NCBI GenBank assembly: GCA_043825615.1
Contig: JBDRRS010000008.1
Span: 1-64,000 of the forward strand
Direction of reading: 5' to 3'
Length of the DNA: 64,000 nt
Source: JBDRMV01 sp043825615
Lineage (GTDB): Bacteria; CG03
A program made the translations under genes and the position numbers. Of the stretch, positions 16,676 through 24,757 are shown piece after piece; positions within the stretch are counted from its first letter, which is position 1; the number at the start of each line of letters is the position of its first letter. The notes beneath the pieces were generated by a model that saw only the letters and a list, made by a program, of their open reading frames with translations, did not search any database and was not told the DNA's origin.

Positions 16676-17104
16676 ATGGTTGTAAAGGATAGTTCCATAA
16701 AATTCAGCACAAACGGGAGAACGGATATTGTGGATATAACCGGCCGCCTGCAGGAAATTGTCCGCGCATCGTCCGCCTCGAACGGGCTCGTCAACGTTTT
16801 TGTCCCCGGGGCTACGGGCGCGGTTACGGCGATTGAATGCGAGAGCGGTCTTCTTGATGACTTCAAGGATTTCCTTGAGCGTATTGCGCCGGCGGGCGCT
16901 GACTACAAACACAATCTCTCTCACGCGGACAGAAACGGGCATTCGCATGTGAGGGCTTCCCTGCTCGGGCCGTCCCTGTGTCTTCCCGTGAGGAACGGCG
17001 AGCTCGTTCTCGGGGTCTGGCAGCAGGTCGTTTTTATTGAGCTCGACAACCGCCCGAGGCAGAGGGCAGTGATGATTACGGTGATTGGCGATGGCAAAAC
17101 TTAG
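16676..17104 (+). CDS. UPF0047/YjbQ family protein
   Basis: The 142-residue protein matches the UPF0047 (YjbQ) family over its length, with the motifs FVPGATGAVT, ADYKHN, GHSHVRASLLGPS and LGVWQQVVFIELD. The histidines in GHSHVRA are conserved in the family. Some members have been reported to show weak thiamin-phosphate synthase activity, but the physiological role is unsettled. The last four residues (DGKT) are encoded by the first copy of a 23-bp direct repeat. Its second copy contains the start codon of the downstream gene, so the native C-terminus was probably altered or preserved by an insertion event. Confidence 0.9.
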   Translation: MVVKDSSIKFSTNGRTDIVDITGRLQEIVRASSASNGLVNVFVPGATGAVTAIECESGLLDDFKDFLERIAPAGADYKHNLSHADRNGHSHVRASLLGPSLCLPVRNGELVLGVWQQVVFIELDNRPRQRAVMITVIGDGKT

Positions 17105-17105
17105 T

Positions 17106-17146
17106 GGGGTCAGGTCTTGCAACACATAAGGGGTCAGGTCTTGCAA
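17106..17146 (+). repeat. REP-like tandem repeat
   Basis: GGGGTCAGGTCTTGCAA occurs at 17106-17122 and again at 17130-17146, 24 bp apart. The GGGGTCAGGTCTTG core resembles extragenic repeats associated with REP-type tyrosine transposases as I remember them; this needs a database check. No transposase gene is nearby. Confidence 0.6.
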
Positions 17147-17156
17147 TGCAACATTT

Positions 17157-17258
17157 GAAAATGACGTTGCCTTCCGGGGACGCTTATCCGCCGTGGCGGA
17201 CTCCGGGCGAGGGTGAAACTCCTCGCTCACACAGCCCCGTCAGACAACGGTCATTTTC
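17157..17258 (+). repeat. Palindromic dispersed repeat, copy A
   Basis: The ends GAAAATGACGTTG (17157-17169) and CAACGGTCATTTTC (17245-17258) are complementary with one bulge. The interior shares CGGGGACGCT, CTCCGGGCG and AAACTCCTCGCTCACACA with copy B at 50038-50152. An inner hairpin GCGAGG/CCTCGC closes a GTGAAACT loop. The terminal stems differ in sequence between copies but remain paired within each. Confidence 0.7.
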
Positions 17259-17285
17259 TCAGGATAACGAAAAAGGTGATTGGTG

Positions 17286-18569
17286 ATGGCAAAACTTCAG
17301 ATAGCGCTTGATTTTGTTGATTTACCGAGGGCAATAAAAGTCGCCAGGCAGGCGGTTGCCGGAGGCGCCGACATTCTCGAGGCGGGAACCCCTTTGATAA
17401 AAAGTTACGGGATGGATGCCGTCCGCAAACTCTGCGGGGAGTTTAAAAACATTCCCGTCGTTGCGGACATGAAAATCATGGATACCGGCCGCCTTGAAGT
17501 CGAGACGGCGGCGAAAGCCGGGGCGAGCATCGTCACTGTCTGCTCGTCGGCCGGAATATCCACCGTTAAAGAATGTATAGAAGCGGGTCTTAACTACGGC
17601 GCTGAGATATTCCTTGATTTTATAGGCGTTGATGAAATTTCCGAAATTGAAAAATTTTTGAATTTATCGGTAAATTATTTCGGCCTGCACATTTCGATTG
17701 ACGAGCAGATGCGGGGCAATAAGGAGTCGCTGCTTCTTCCGGAACTGAAAAAAAGAACGACGATTCCGGTGGCGCTCGCCGGCGGCATAAATTCGCAGAC
17801 CGTTTCTTCTTTCGTGGAAAAAGGAACCGATGTTGTTATCGTGGGCGGGGCGGTTACGAAAGCGAACGACCCTGAACTGGAAACCCGGAAAATAAAGAAA
17901 GCGATGCATGAAAAAATTTCAATACCGACGGAGTTGTTTGTCAGAGTTGACGAAAAAAACATAAGGGTCATTCTTGAAAAGGTCTCCTCCGCCAACATTT
18001 CGGACGCCCTTCACAGGGGGCTGCCTCTCAGAGGGATAAACCCGTTAAAAAGCGGTTACAAAATGCGCGGGCCCGCCGTTACGGTCAGAACCTATCCCGG
18101 CGATTGGGCAAAACCCGTTGAGGCGATTGACAGGGCGAAAAAAGGCGATGTTATCGTTATTGACGCAGGGGGGGGCGCCCCGGCCGTCTGGGGGGAGCTC
18201 GCAACTCACAGCGCAATTCAAAAAGGTCTTGCCGGTATTGTTATTTCAGGCGGCGTCAGGGACGTTGCCGACATAAAGAAAATGGATTTGCCCGTTTTTG
18301 CATCCGTTATAACGCCTCAGGCGGGAGAACCGAAGGGCTTCGGAGAAATAGGCGTTCCCGTTGTAATCGGCGGCGTCAGGATAAAAACGGGCGATTGGGT
18401 TATCGGCGATGACGACGGGATTATTATAATACCGAAAGAAAAAGCCGCGGAGTACACGAACAGGGCGATGGACGTTCTTGAAAGGGAAAACAGAATCAGG
18501 GAAGAAATAAAAGAGGGTTCCACTCTCGCATCGGTAACCCAGCTTCTCATGTGGGAAAAACAAAAATAG
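17286..18569 (+). CDS. 3-hexulose-6-phosphate synthase / RraA-like fusion
   Basis: The N-terminal 210 residues are a hexulose-phosphate synthase-type (OMP decarboxylase superfamily) barrel, with LQIALDFVDL, the catalytic ADMKIMDTG at about residues 60-68 and a phosphate loop ending VGGAV. The C-terminal 210 residues match the RraA-like family (ANISDALHRG, GDVIVIDAGGG, ISGGVRD). HPS condenses formaldehyde with ribulose-5-phosphate or runs in reverse to make pentose phosphate. HPS-RraA fusions are known in archaea and some bacteria, and the RraA-like part has no settled role. The ATG at 17286 follows AAAAGG at 17271-17276. A reverse role supplying pentose phosphate would suit a genome that carries RpiB and DeoC, but this is inference. 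Confidence 0.88.
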   Translation: MAKLQIALDFVDLPRAIKVARQAVAGGADILEAGTPLIKSYGMDAVRKLCGEFKNIPVVADMKIMDTGRLEVETAAKAGASIVTVCSSAGISTVKECIEAGLNYGAEIFLDFIGVDEISEIEKFLNLSVNYFGLHISIDEQMRGNKESLLLPELKKRTTIPVALAGGINSQTVSSFVEKGTDVVIVGGAVTKANDPELETRKIKKAMHEKISIPTELFVRVDEKNIRVILEKVSSANISDALHRGLPLRGINPLKSGYKMRGPAVTVRTYPGDWAKPVEAIDRAKKGDVIVIDAGGGAPAVWGELATHSAIQKGLAGIVISGGVRDVADIKKMDLPVFASVITPQAGEPKGFGEIGVPVVIGGVRIKTGDWVIGDDDGIIIIPKEKAAEYTNRAMDVLERENRIREEIKEGSTLASVTQLLMWEKQK

Positions 18570-18579
18570 CGGAGGCGGT

Positions 18580-19512
18580 GTGAAATATCTTGTAACTGGC
18601 GGTGCCGGATTTATCGGGTCGCATATTGCGGAGACATTACTGAAGAAAAATAATTTTGTCAGGGTGCTGGACAATTTTTCTTCGGGGAAGATGGAAAATC
18701 TTGCGTTTACAAAAGGAAAAAGTAATTTTCAACTGGCAAGAGGGGACATCCGGGATTTCAAAACCTGTAAAAGAGTTTGCAGAGGGATGGATTTCGTTCT
18801 GCACCAGGCGGCATTGAGGTCGGTTCCGAAATCAATGAAGGACCCTTACAGTTATAACGATGTGAATATAAACGGGACGCTGAACATGCTTTATGCCTCC
18901 CGTGATGCGAAAGTAAAAAAATTCGTTCTTGCCTCTTCCAGTTCCGTTTACGGCGATACGGATAAATTTCCGCAGAAAGAGTCGGACCTCCCGCTGCTTA
19001 TTGCCCCGTATGCCCTTTCAAAACTGGCGGGGGAGTACTATTGCAGAATTTTTTCCGAGAATTTTTCTCTTCCGACAGCGTCTTTAAGGTATTTTAACGT
19101 TTTCGGTCCGCGTCAGGCGCTTGACGACGAGTATGCCGTTGTTATCCCGAAGTTTATCGACTGTATTTTAAAGGGTAAGCGGCCCCCTATTTTCGGCAAC
19201 GGGAAACAGTCAAGGGACTTCACTTATGTTGCCAATGTCGTTGAGGCGAACATCCTTGCGGCGAAAGCAAAGAATGTTTCGGGCGGTGTTTTCAATGTCG
19301 CCTGCGGTCACGACGTCAAGGTTATTGATATTGTCGGGCTTCTAAACGGAATTATCGGCAAGAACGTGAAACCCGATTTTTTGCCGAAGAGGCCCGGCGA
19401 TGTTTTCAGAACCCTGGCGGACACGAAGAAAATCAGACGCGCACTCGGTTTCAAGGGGAAGCTCACCTTTGAAAAAGGTTTGAGAGAAACGGTCGCATTT
19501 TTTCGGAGATGA
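18580..19512 (+). CDS. NAD-dependent sugar-nucleotide epimerase/dehydratase
   Basis: This is a 310-residue extended short-chain dehydrogenase. It has the N-terminal Rossmann motif TGGAGFIGSH, the catalytic SSSVYGD serine region and YALSK, and FNVFGPRQ typical of UDP-glucose/UDP-GlcNAc 4-epimerase-like enzymes. It probably converts a nucleotide sugar for surface polysaccharide. The exact substrate cannot be told from sequence. Translation starts at GTG 18580 directly after GGAGG at 18571-18575. The end overlaps tyrS by 4 nt. Confidence 0.88.
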   Translation: MKYLVTGGAGFIGSHIAETLLKKNNFVRVLDNFSSGKMENLAFTKGKSNFQLARGDIRDFKTCKRVCRGMDFVLHQAALRSVPKSMKDPYSYNDVNINGTLNMLYASRDAKVKKFVLASSSSVYGDTDKFPQKESDLPLLIAPYALSKLAGEYYCRIFSENFSLPTASLRYFNVFGPRQALDDEYAVVIPKFIDCILKGKRPPIFGNGKQSRDFTYVANVVEANILAAKAKNVSGGVFNVACGHDVKVIDIVGLLNGIIGKNVKPDFLPKRPGDVFRTLADTKKIRRALGFKGKLTFEKGLRETVAFFRR

Positions 19513-20684
19513 AAGAAATTTCGGAGCAGTTGGATATCCTGAAGCGGGGCTGCGGCGAAATTATTGAGGAGAAGGAACTTGCGGAAAAACTGAAAGAAAA
19601 AAGACCCCTCATAATAAAGTTCGGAGCCGACCCCAGCGCTCCCGACATCCATTTAGGGCACGTCGTTCTGCTTGACAAACTCCGCCAGTTCGGAGAACTC
19701 GGCCATAAAATAATTTTTATCATAGGTGACTTTACGGCGCGTATCGGAGACCCGTCGGGACGTCTCAGGACAAGGCCGGTTCTTTCAAAAGAAGAAATTG
19801 ACAAAAATTCAGCGACTTATCAGAAACAGGTTTTTAAGATACTCGACAGGAAATATACGTCAGTGGTTTACAATTCCGGATGGCTTGAAAAAATGAAACT
19901 GCCTGATGTTTTTGCGCTGCTCGCGCAATATACCGTAGCCCGAATGCTGGAGCGCAGGGATTTCAGGGAAAGATTTGAAAAAAATCTTGATATCCCGATT
20001 CAGGACTTTATGTACCCGCTCCTTCAGGGTTTTGATTCGGTCCATCTTCACGCCGATGTCGAGGTCGGGGGAACCGACCAGAAATTCAATCTTTTAATGG
20101 GAAGAACCGTCCAGCAGCGCTCCGGCCAGAAGCCCCAGGTTGTAATGACTTTACCCCTGCTTAAAGGTCTTGACGGGGAGAGGAAGATGAGCAAGAGTTA
20201 CGGCAACTACATAGGCGTCGGGGAAGAGCCCCATGAAATGTACGGGAAAGTTATGTCCGCAAGCGACGAGCTGATGTATGAGTGGTCGGCGATTTTAAGT
20301 TTTGCCGATAAAGAAAAAATACGTGAACTCCCGCCGAGGCGGGCAAAGGCGCTCCTCGCCCGCGAGATAGTTGAATTTCTGCATTCAAAAAGAGACGCCG
20401 AAAAAGCGGCTGAACGCTTTGAAAAAGAGGTCGTGAAAAAAGAGGAGCCCGAAGACATAAGGGAATTTCCCGTAAGCGGAGACAAAATATCCGTGGTTGA
20501 CCTTGCTGTTCTGGCAAAAGCATGTTCTTCAAAGACACGGGCGAAACAGTTGATTCTGCAGGGCGGAATTTCGGTTTCAGGCGGAGTTATAAAAGATGTA
20601 AAAGCAATTGTTGAAATAAAAGACGGGATGATTTTGAAAGTCGGCAGAAGAACGTTCGTAAAAATTAGAAAGAAACGAGGATAA
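19509..20684 (+). CDS. tyrS: Tyrosyl-tRNA synthetase
   Basis: This is a 391-residue class I synthetase. HLGH at residues 48-51 is the HIGH signature and KMSKS at 226-230 is the second signature. The tyrosine-binding region includes QDFMYPLLQGFDSVHL and EVGGTDQKFN. The C-terminal 65 residues form an S4 RNA-binding domain (SKTRAKQLILQGGISVSGG). The enzyme charges tRNA-Tyr. The HLGH/KMSKS combination belongs to the TyrRS type common in many non-enteric bacteria. It overlaps the preceding epimerase gene by 4 nt. Confidence 0.97.
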   Translation: MKEISEQLDILKRGCGEIIEEKELAEKLKEKRPLIIKFGADPSAPDIHLGHVVLLDKLRQFGELGHKIIFIIGDFTARIGDPSGRLRTRPVLSKEEIDKNSATYQKQVFKILDRKYTSVVYNSGWLEKMKLPDVFALLAQYTVARMLERRDFRERFEKNLDIPIQDFMYPLLQGFDSVHLHADVEVGGTDQKFNLLMGRTVQQRSGQKPQVVMTLPLLKGLDGERKMSKSYGNYIGVGEEPHEMYGKVMSASDELMYEWSAILSFADKEKIRELPPRRAKALLAREIVEFLHSKRDAEKAAERFEKEVVKKEEPEDIREFPVSGDKISVVDLAVLAKACSSKTRAKQLILQGGISVSGGVIKDVKAIVEIKDGMILKVGRRTFVKIRKKRG

Positions 20685-20685
20685 A

Positions 20686-21048
20686 ATGAACGAGGAAAAA
20701 GAAAATGGCGGCATAAATTCAGAAGAACCGGAAGAGAAAAAAAACGCTGGTGTAACGCAGAACGGCCCGGATTTTGCGAAGGAGATTGTTACGGAGTTAA
20801 AGAAGTTTTTTACTTTTGACATTTTGAATTACATCAGGAAACCGTGGAAACTCATAGGTCTTAACTTCTTTATGGGTCTTGTCCGCGGCATCGGTTTTTT
20901 TCTCGGCATGACAATTATCGGCGCGATTGTTTTTACGGTGCTTTTGAGCGTTCTTCATAAAATAACACAGTCAAACATTCCGGTTATAAGCGAATGGCTC
21001 GCAAGGATTGTGGCAATGGTCCAGGAAAATCTTAAAATGTTAAAGTGA
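20686..21048 (+). CDS. DUF5665-type small membrane protein
   Basis: The protein is 120 residues. The first 45 are hydrophilic and Glu/Asn rich. They are followed by the family-like stretch YIRKPWKLIGLNFFMGL and a hydrophobic hairpin of about 35 residues that should span the membrane. This matches DUF5665 as I know it; no function is established. It starts 2 nt after tyrS and its stop overlaps the GTG of greA. Confidence 0.7.
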   Translation: MNEEKENGGINSEEPEEKKNAGVTQNGPDFAKEIVTELKKFFTFDILNYIRKPWKLIGLNFFMGLVRGIGFFLGMTIIGAIVFTVLLSVLHKITQSNIPVISEWLARIVAMVQENLKMLK

Positions 21049-21512
21049 AAAAATACCTGACGAAAAAGGGCTCCGATAAACTCCTGAAGGAACTGCGGAA
21101 ACTGAAAAATGAAATGGTTCCGCGCCTGAGCAGGGAGATAAACGAGGCGCGGGCGCAGGGAGACCTTTCGGAAAATGCCGAATACCATGCGGCAAAAGAG
21201 GAACTTACGAACGTTCAAAAGAGGATCGCCGGAATAGAAAACACTCTCTCGTCATCTTTGATAATTGACGAGGCGAAGATGGCTCATGACAAGGTTTATC
21301 TGGGAGCCACCGTTACGGTTGAGGACCCCTCGGGGGTTCGGGCAGAATACACCGTTGTGTCTGCGGAAGAGGCTGACCCCATGGATGGTTTGATTTCATC
21401 CGTTTCGCCGATAGGGAGCGCCCTTATAGGGAATACCGTGGGGGCCGAGGTTTCTTTCAGCACTCCGGCAGGATTAAAAAAAGTAAAAGTTGTTTCAATA
21501 AAGCGCGGGTGA
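21045..21512 (+). CDS. greA: Transcription elongation factor GreA
   Basis: The 155-residue protein has the GreA N-terminal coiled coil, with the signature LSRE..EARAQGDLSENAEYHAAKEE containing the acidic tip, and the C-terminal FKBP-like domain (VYLGATVTVEDPSG, SPIGSALIG). GreA binds in the RNA polymerase secondary channel and stimulates cleavage of backtracked transcripts. It starts at GTG 21045, overlapping the previous gene (GTGA), and ends overlapping the M23 gene in the same way, so the three genes are translationally linked. Confidence 0.95.
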   Translation: MKKYLTKKGSDKLLKELRKLKNEMVPRLSREINEARAQGDLSENAEYHAAKEELTNVQKRIAGIENTLSSSLIIDEAKMAHDKVYLGATVTVEDPSGVRAEYTVVSAEEADPMDGLISSVSPIGSALIGNTVGAEVSFSTPAGLKKVKVVSIKRG

Positions 21513-22366
21513 GCGTCCGGTCTTTATCCTTATCAGGGCGGCGGGAGGGTGGCGTCCGGTCAAAACTTTTTTTTCTTTTTTTTCTGGCAAGCTCTGTTTC
21601 TGCTTTTGAAATAATCAATGTCACGGAATACACTGTCCCCGGCGGGATTATAAAAATTATTGTGAAAAGCGATAATGTCTGCGGGGCTCAATTTCTGGGA
21701 AGAAAATACCCTCTTTTCAGAGAAGGCAAATTTTTCGTCGGGGTTATTCCCGTGAAGATGGGTATTTCGGGCAGAACAAAGTTGACAATTACCGAGTACC
21801 GGCCTTTCAGAAAAAGCAGGAACACGGAACGGGAGATTGTCGTTCAGAAAAAGAAATTCAAGGTATCTAAAATTTCCCTGGACAGGAATAAAATCCCCGC
21901 TTATCCCGAACAGGAAAAGAAGAATCTTCAGAGTAAATTACGGGGTTTTTCAAAGAGGAAGTTTTTCGAAGATTTTTTTTATCCCCTGAAGAAGTTCAAC
22001 ATCTCCGGCGGATTCGGCGCCCTGCGGGTTGACGCAAAAGGCAGGGAATTGTGGCGGCACAAGGGCGTTGACCTCGCCGCCCCGACGGGAACTTCCGTTT
22101 CTCCCGTTGCGGGGGGCAGAGTTATTCTGATTCTCAAAAATTCTCCCGTGCATGGCAATGCTGTGCTGGTTGACCACGGACGGGGCATAAAAAGCATTTA
22201 CATTCATTTAAGCGAAATTGACTGCCGGAAAGGCGAAGTTCTTGATGAAAATTCGGTTCTCGGGAAAGTCGGCTCTACCGGCATTTCAACCGCGCCCCAC
22301 CTGCATCTCGGCATTTATCTTTTCGGCGTTCCGGTCGACCCCGTTTACGCGTTAGAGGTTTTGTAG
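21509..22366 (+). CDS. Secreted M23-family peptidase (LytM domain)
   Basis: The protein is 285 residues. After a charged start comes a hydrophobic signal segment (KLFFLFFLASSVSA). A beta-rich middle follows, then a C-terminal LytM/M23 domain with HKGVDLAAPTGT (zinc ligands H and D), the YIHLS motif and the HLHLGIYL ligand pair. Members cleave peptidoglycan cross-links or act as activators of amidases. All zinc ligands appear to be present, so an active endopeptidase is likely. The GTG start overlaps greA; no better start exists before the signal segment. Confidence 0.9.
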   Translation: MSVRSLSLSGRREGGVRSKLFFLFFLASSVSAFEIINVTEYTVPGGIIKIIVKSDNVCGAQFLGRKYPLFREGKFFVGVIPVKMGISGRTKLTITEYRPFRKSRNTEREIVVQKKKFKVSKISLDRNKIPAYPEQEKKNLQSKLRGFSKRKFFEDFFYPLKKFNISGGFGALRVDAKGRELWRHKGVDLAAPTGTSVSPVAGGRVILILKNSPVHGNAVLVDHGRGIKSIYIHLSEIDCRKGEVLDENSVLGKVGSTGISTAPHLHLGIYLFGVPVDPVYALEVL

Positions 22367-22376
22367 GGAGTGTGCC

Positions 22377-23090
22377 GTGATTAAGGTTGAGAATTTAACC
22401 CATTTTTTCGGCGACCTTTTGGCGGTCGACAGTGTCAGTTTTGAAGTGCGCGCCGGAGAAATTCTTTCTCTTATAGGGCCCAACGGCGCCGGCAAGACGA
22501 CGGTTCTGAATGTCCTCGCAGGCATTTTACTCCCCGATTCCGGTTCTGTTTTTGTTAACGGTATAGACCTTTTCAAAAATCCTGCCGCGGGGAAAAAGAT
22601 TTCCGCCTATATCCCCGAACAGCCGTATTTGTGGGGGAAACTTACGGGGCTTGAATTCCTGCTTTTTACGAGAAGCGTTTACAAATCGTCAAAGAGCAAA
22701 GAAGAAATTGAATGCCTTATGTCGGATTTCGGAATTTACGGCTTCCGCAACCGTTTGATTGAAACGTATTCGCACGGCATAAAACAGAAACTTCTTTTTC
22801 TCACGATTCCGATAATTGAACCCTGTGTTATTCTGCTGGACGAGCCGCTTGTGGGGCTTGACCCGCGCGCCTCAATTAAAATCACGGAAATGATTCGCGG
22901 TTATTCGGCGAGAGGGGCTTCGGTTCTGATTTCAACGCATGTCCTGCCTTTTGCCGAGAAAATCTCCGATAAAGTCGCGATCATAGATGAAGGCAGAATT
23001 ATTCTTCAGGGGGAAACGAAGATGCTCCTTGAAAACCATAAGACCTCACTTTCGGATATTTTTCTGAAAGAAACATCCGAAAGGAATTAA
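22377..23090 (+). CDS. ABC transporter ATP-binding protein
   Basis: The protein is 237 residues with Walker A GPNGAGKTT at about residues 38-46, a divergent signature loop (YSHGIKQKL in place of LSGGQ), Walker B VILLDEP and the switch histidine in STHVL. This is the ABC-2 exporter type. The GTG start follows TAGGGAG. It lies 2 nt upstream of a polytopic permease, with which it should form one exporter. The substrate is unknown. Confidence 0.92.
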   Translation: MIKVENLTHFFGDLLAVDSVSFEVRAGEILSLIGPNGAGKTTVLNVLAGILLPDSGSVFVNGIDLFKNPAAGKKISAYIPEQPYLWGKLTGLEFLLFTRSVYKSSKSKEEIECLMSDFGIYGFRNRLIETYSHGIKQKLLFLTIPIIEPCVILLDEPLVGLDPRASIKITEMIRGYSARGASVLISTHVLPFAEKISDKVAIIDEGRIILQGETKMLLENHKTSLSDIFLKETSERN

Positions 23091-23092
23091 CA

Positions 23093-24748
23093 ATGGCAGA
23101 CATCCTCCTGCTGAAATTAAAAATTTTTCTCAATTCCGTCCGGCATCCGGAGAGACCTCTGAAAAAATTGCTTTTTTCTTTTCTTGGAATCATTTTTCTC
23201 GCGGGGATTTACTTCTGGCTCAAAAGGATTTTTATTTACATAACAAACGTTCCGCTGATAGGTGAAGCCGTCCTTGTCAGGTTTCTTTCGCTTATGATTT
23301 TTATTTCGGGGGGCGTTGCGGTTCTTTCCTCTCTCCTTTCGGCAGTTTCAACGATGTATATGACGGAAGAAATGAAACTCCTGATTTCTTTCCCTTTTTC
23401 GGGGAGTGCGCTTTTCGGCGCGAAGGTTCTGGAAACGGCTCTCTACGCAAACTGGATGATTTTTGTCGTTGCCGCCCCTGTTGCGCTTGCGTGGAACAGC
23501 ATCTACAGTATGAATTTTTTTCAGGTCGTTTTCGCCGCCGCCGCGCTTTTCGTTTTTCTTATGACAATGAGTTCTCTCGGCGTAATTTTGGCCTCCGGCT
23601 TTGCGCTTGCTTTCCCGAGCCGTAAAATCAGGGACGGGGCGCTTGTCTTTTTCGCCGTCGCATTCGGCGGGATTTTTTTCTACCTGAAGGCGCTTGAACC
23701 CAAATTTATTTTTCATGCGGACGCTTCCGAAAATTTTTTCCAGTATCTTTCGCGGCTCCGGATGCCCGGAACGCTTCTTGCTCCGTTCCAGTGGGTGAGC
23801 CGGATGTTTATTGCGGTTTCGCAGAAAAACTACGGCGATGCTTTCACTGTTTTCGGAATACTCCTTATAATATTTCTGGTTTTGGGAGCTGCCTGTTTTG
23901 CTTTCGGCTCAGGATATTTTATCCGCACCTGCGGGAAAATCCGGGCATCCGGCAGTTCGGGAGGAATTTATAAAAGCCGCGTGCCCGTCCTTCCCGAATC
24001 CGCTCTTAAATGGCGGGAAAAAACTTTATTCCTCAGGAATTCAGAGCAGTTATCCCAGGTGGTGATACTGGTTGTTCTGACGGCGATTTATCTTTTCAGC
24101 ATCTATAAAGCGCCTCTCGGCGACCTGCCGCGGGTCAGGGAACTTTTAACTTTTCTCAATATAGGAGGTGTCGGGCTTATCCTCACGGCCTCCGCATTGA
24201 GGTTTGTCTTTACGGGGGTCTGTCTTGACGGGCGGTTTCTCTGGCTTCTTTTTTCTGCGCCCCTGGACGGCGGTGAAATTCTTAAAGGTAAAATGGCCGT
24301 TTTTACGAAACCGATGCTCTTTGCGGGGATTATTTTAGGGGTTCTTTCGGGCTGCTGCTTCAGGGCGGATTTTTTTGTTATAATTCTAACCTCGGCCGTG
24401 ACGGCTTTGATTGGTTTTGTCGTTGCGCAAATGGCTTTTTATTTTGCGGTAAGTTATCCGAGTTACGGGACGGATAACATTTCGCAGATGGAGTCCTCAT
24501 ACGGAGGTCTGGTTTTTATGATAACGGGTATTTTTTATGTTGTTTCGGTTCTTGCCGTTCTTGCTTATCCTGCGCACTGGTACCTTATGGGCAAGATTTT
24601 CAATACGGGGTTACCGGTGAGATTAACCGCTCTTTTTTTGTTTCTTTTTCTTCTGGACAGTTTTGTTTTTTCATTTTTTCCGGGGGTGTGGGCTTTGAGA
24701 ATATTTAAAAGCAGGGAACACAGAAATCTTGTCGCGAAGAGGCAGTGA
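23093..24748 (+). CDS. ABC exporter permease (large ABC-2-like)
   Basis: This is a 551-residue polytopic membrane protein with a dozen or so hydrophobic segments, including strongly hydrophobic stretches near residues 25-45, 60-85, 150-175, 240-265 and 320-340, and a Ser-rich cytoplasmic loop in the middle. It resembles the large putative ABC exporter permeases that pair with a single ATPase. It sits 2 nt after the ATPase gene, so the two are co-translated. The transported substrate cannot be predicted. Confidence 0.8.
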   Translation: MADILLLKLKIFLNSVRHPERPLKKLLFSFLGIIFLAGIYFWLKRIFIYITNVPLIGEAVLVRFLSLMIFISGGVAVLSSLLSAVSTMYMTEEMKLLISFPFSGSALFGAKVLETALYANWMIFVVAAPVALAWNSIYSMNFFQVVFAAAALFVFLMTMSSLGVILASGFALAFPSRKIRDGALVFFAVAFGGIFFYLKALEPKFIFHADASENFFQYLSRLRMPGTLLAPFQWVSRMFIAVSQKNYGDAFTVFGILLIIFLVLGAACFAFGSGYFIRTCGKIRASGSSGGIYKSRVPVLPESALKWREKTLFLRNSEQLSQVVILVVLTAIYLFSIYKAPLGDLPRVRELLTFLNIGGVGLILTASALRFVFTGVCLDGRFLWLLFSAPLDGGEILKGKMAVFTKPMLFAGIILGVLSGCCFRADFFVIILTSAVTALIGFVVAQMAFYFAVSYPSYGTDNISQMESSYGGLVFMITGIFYVVSVLAVLAYPAHWYLMGKIFNTGLPVRLTALFLFLFLLDSFVFSFFPGVWALRIFKSREHRNLVAKRQ

Positions 24749-24757
24749 GGTAATCCT

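Larger units (their letters stand above)
17080..17297 (+). repeat. Insertion bracketed by a 23-bp direct repeat (17080-17102 and 17275-17297)
   Basis: GGTGATTGGYGATGGCAAAACTT occurs at 17080-17102 and 17275-17297 with one mismatch. Copy 1 forms the 3' end of yjbQ; copy 2 holds the Shine-Dalgarno flank and ATG of the HPS-RraA gene. Between them are 172 bp of repeat-type DNA. The simplest reading is that yjbQ and the fusion gene once overlapped at this sequence, and that insertion of the 172 bp duplicated the junction. Confidence 0.75.

Noticed and set aside
16253..17230. Antisense open frame of 325 codons over plsY and yjbQ
   Set aside because: Both sense genes are clearly real with family motifs; the antisense product shows no domain.
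17104..17286. 60-codon open frame between yjbQ and the HPS-RraA gene
   Set aside because: It is made of the REP-like tandem and the palindromic repeat, with no protein similarity; it is repeat DNA.
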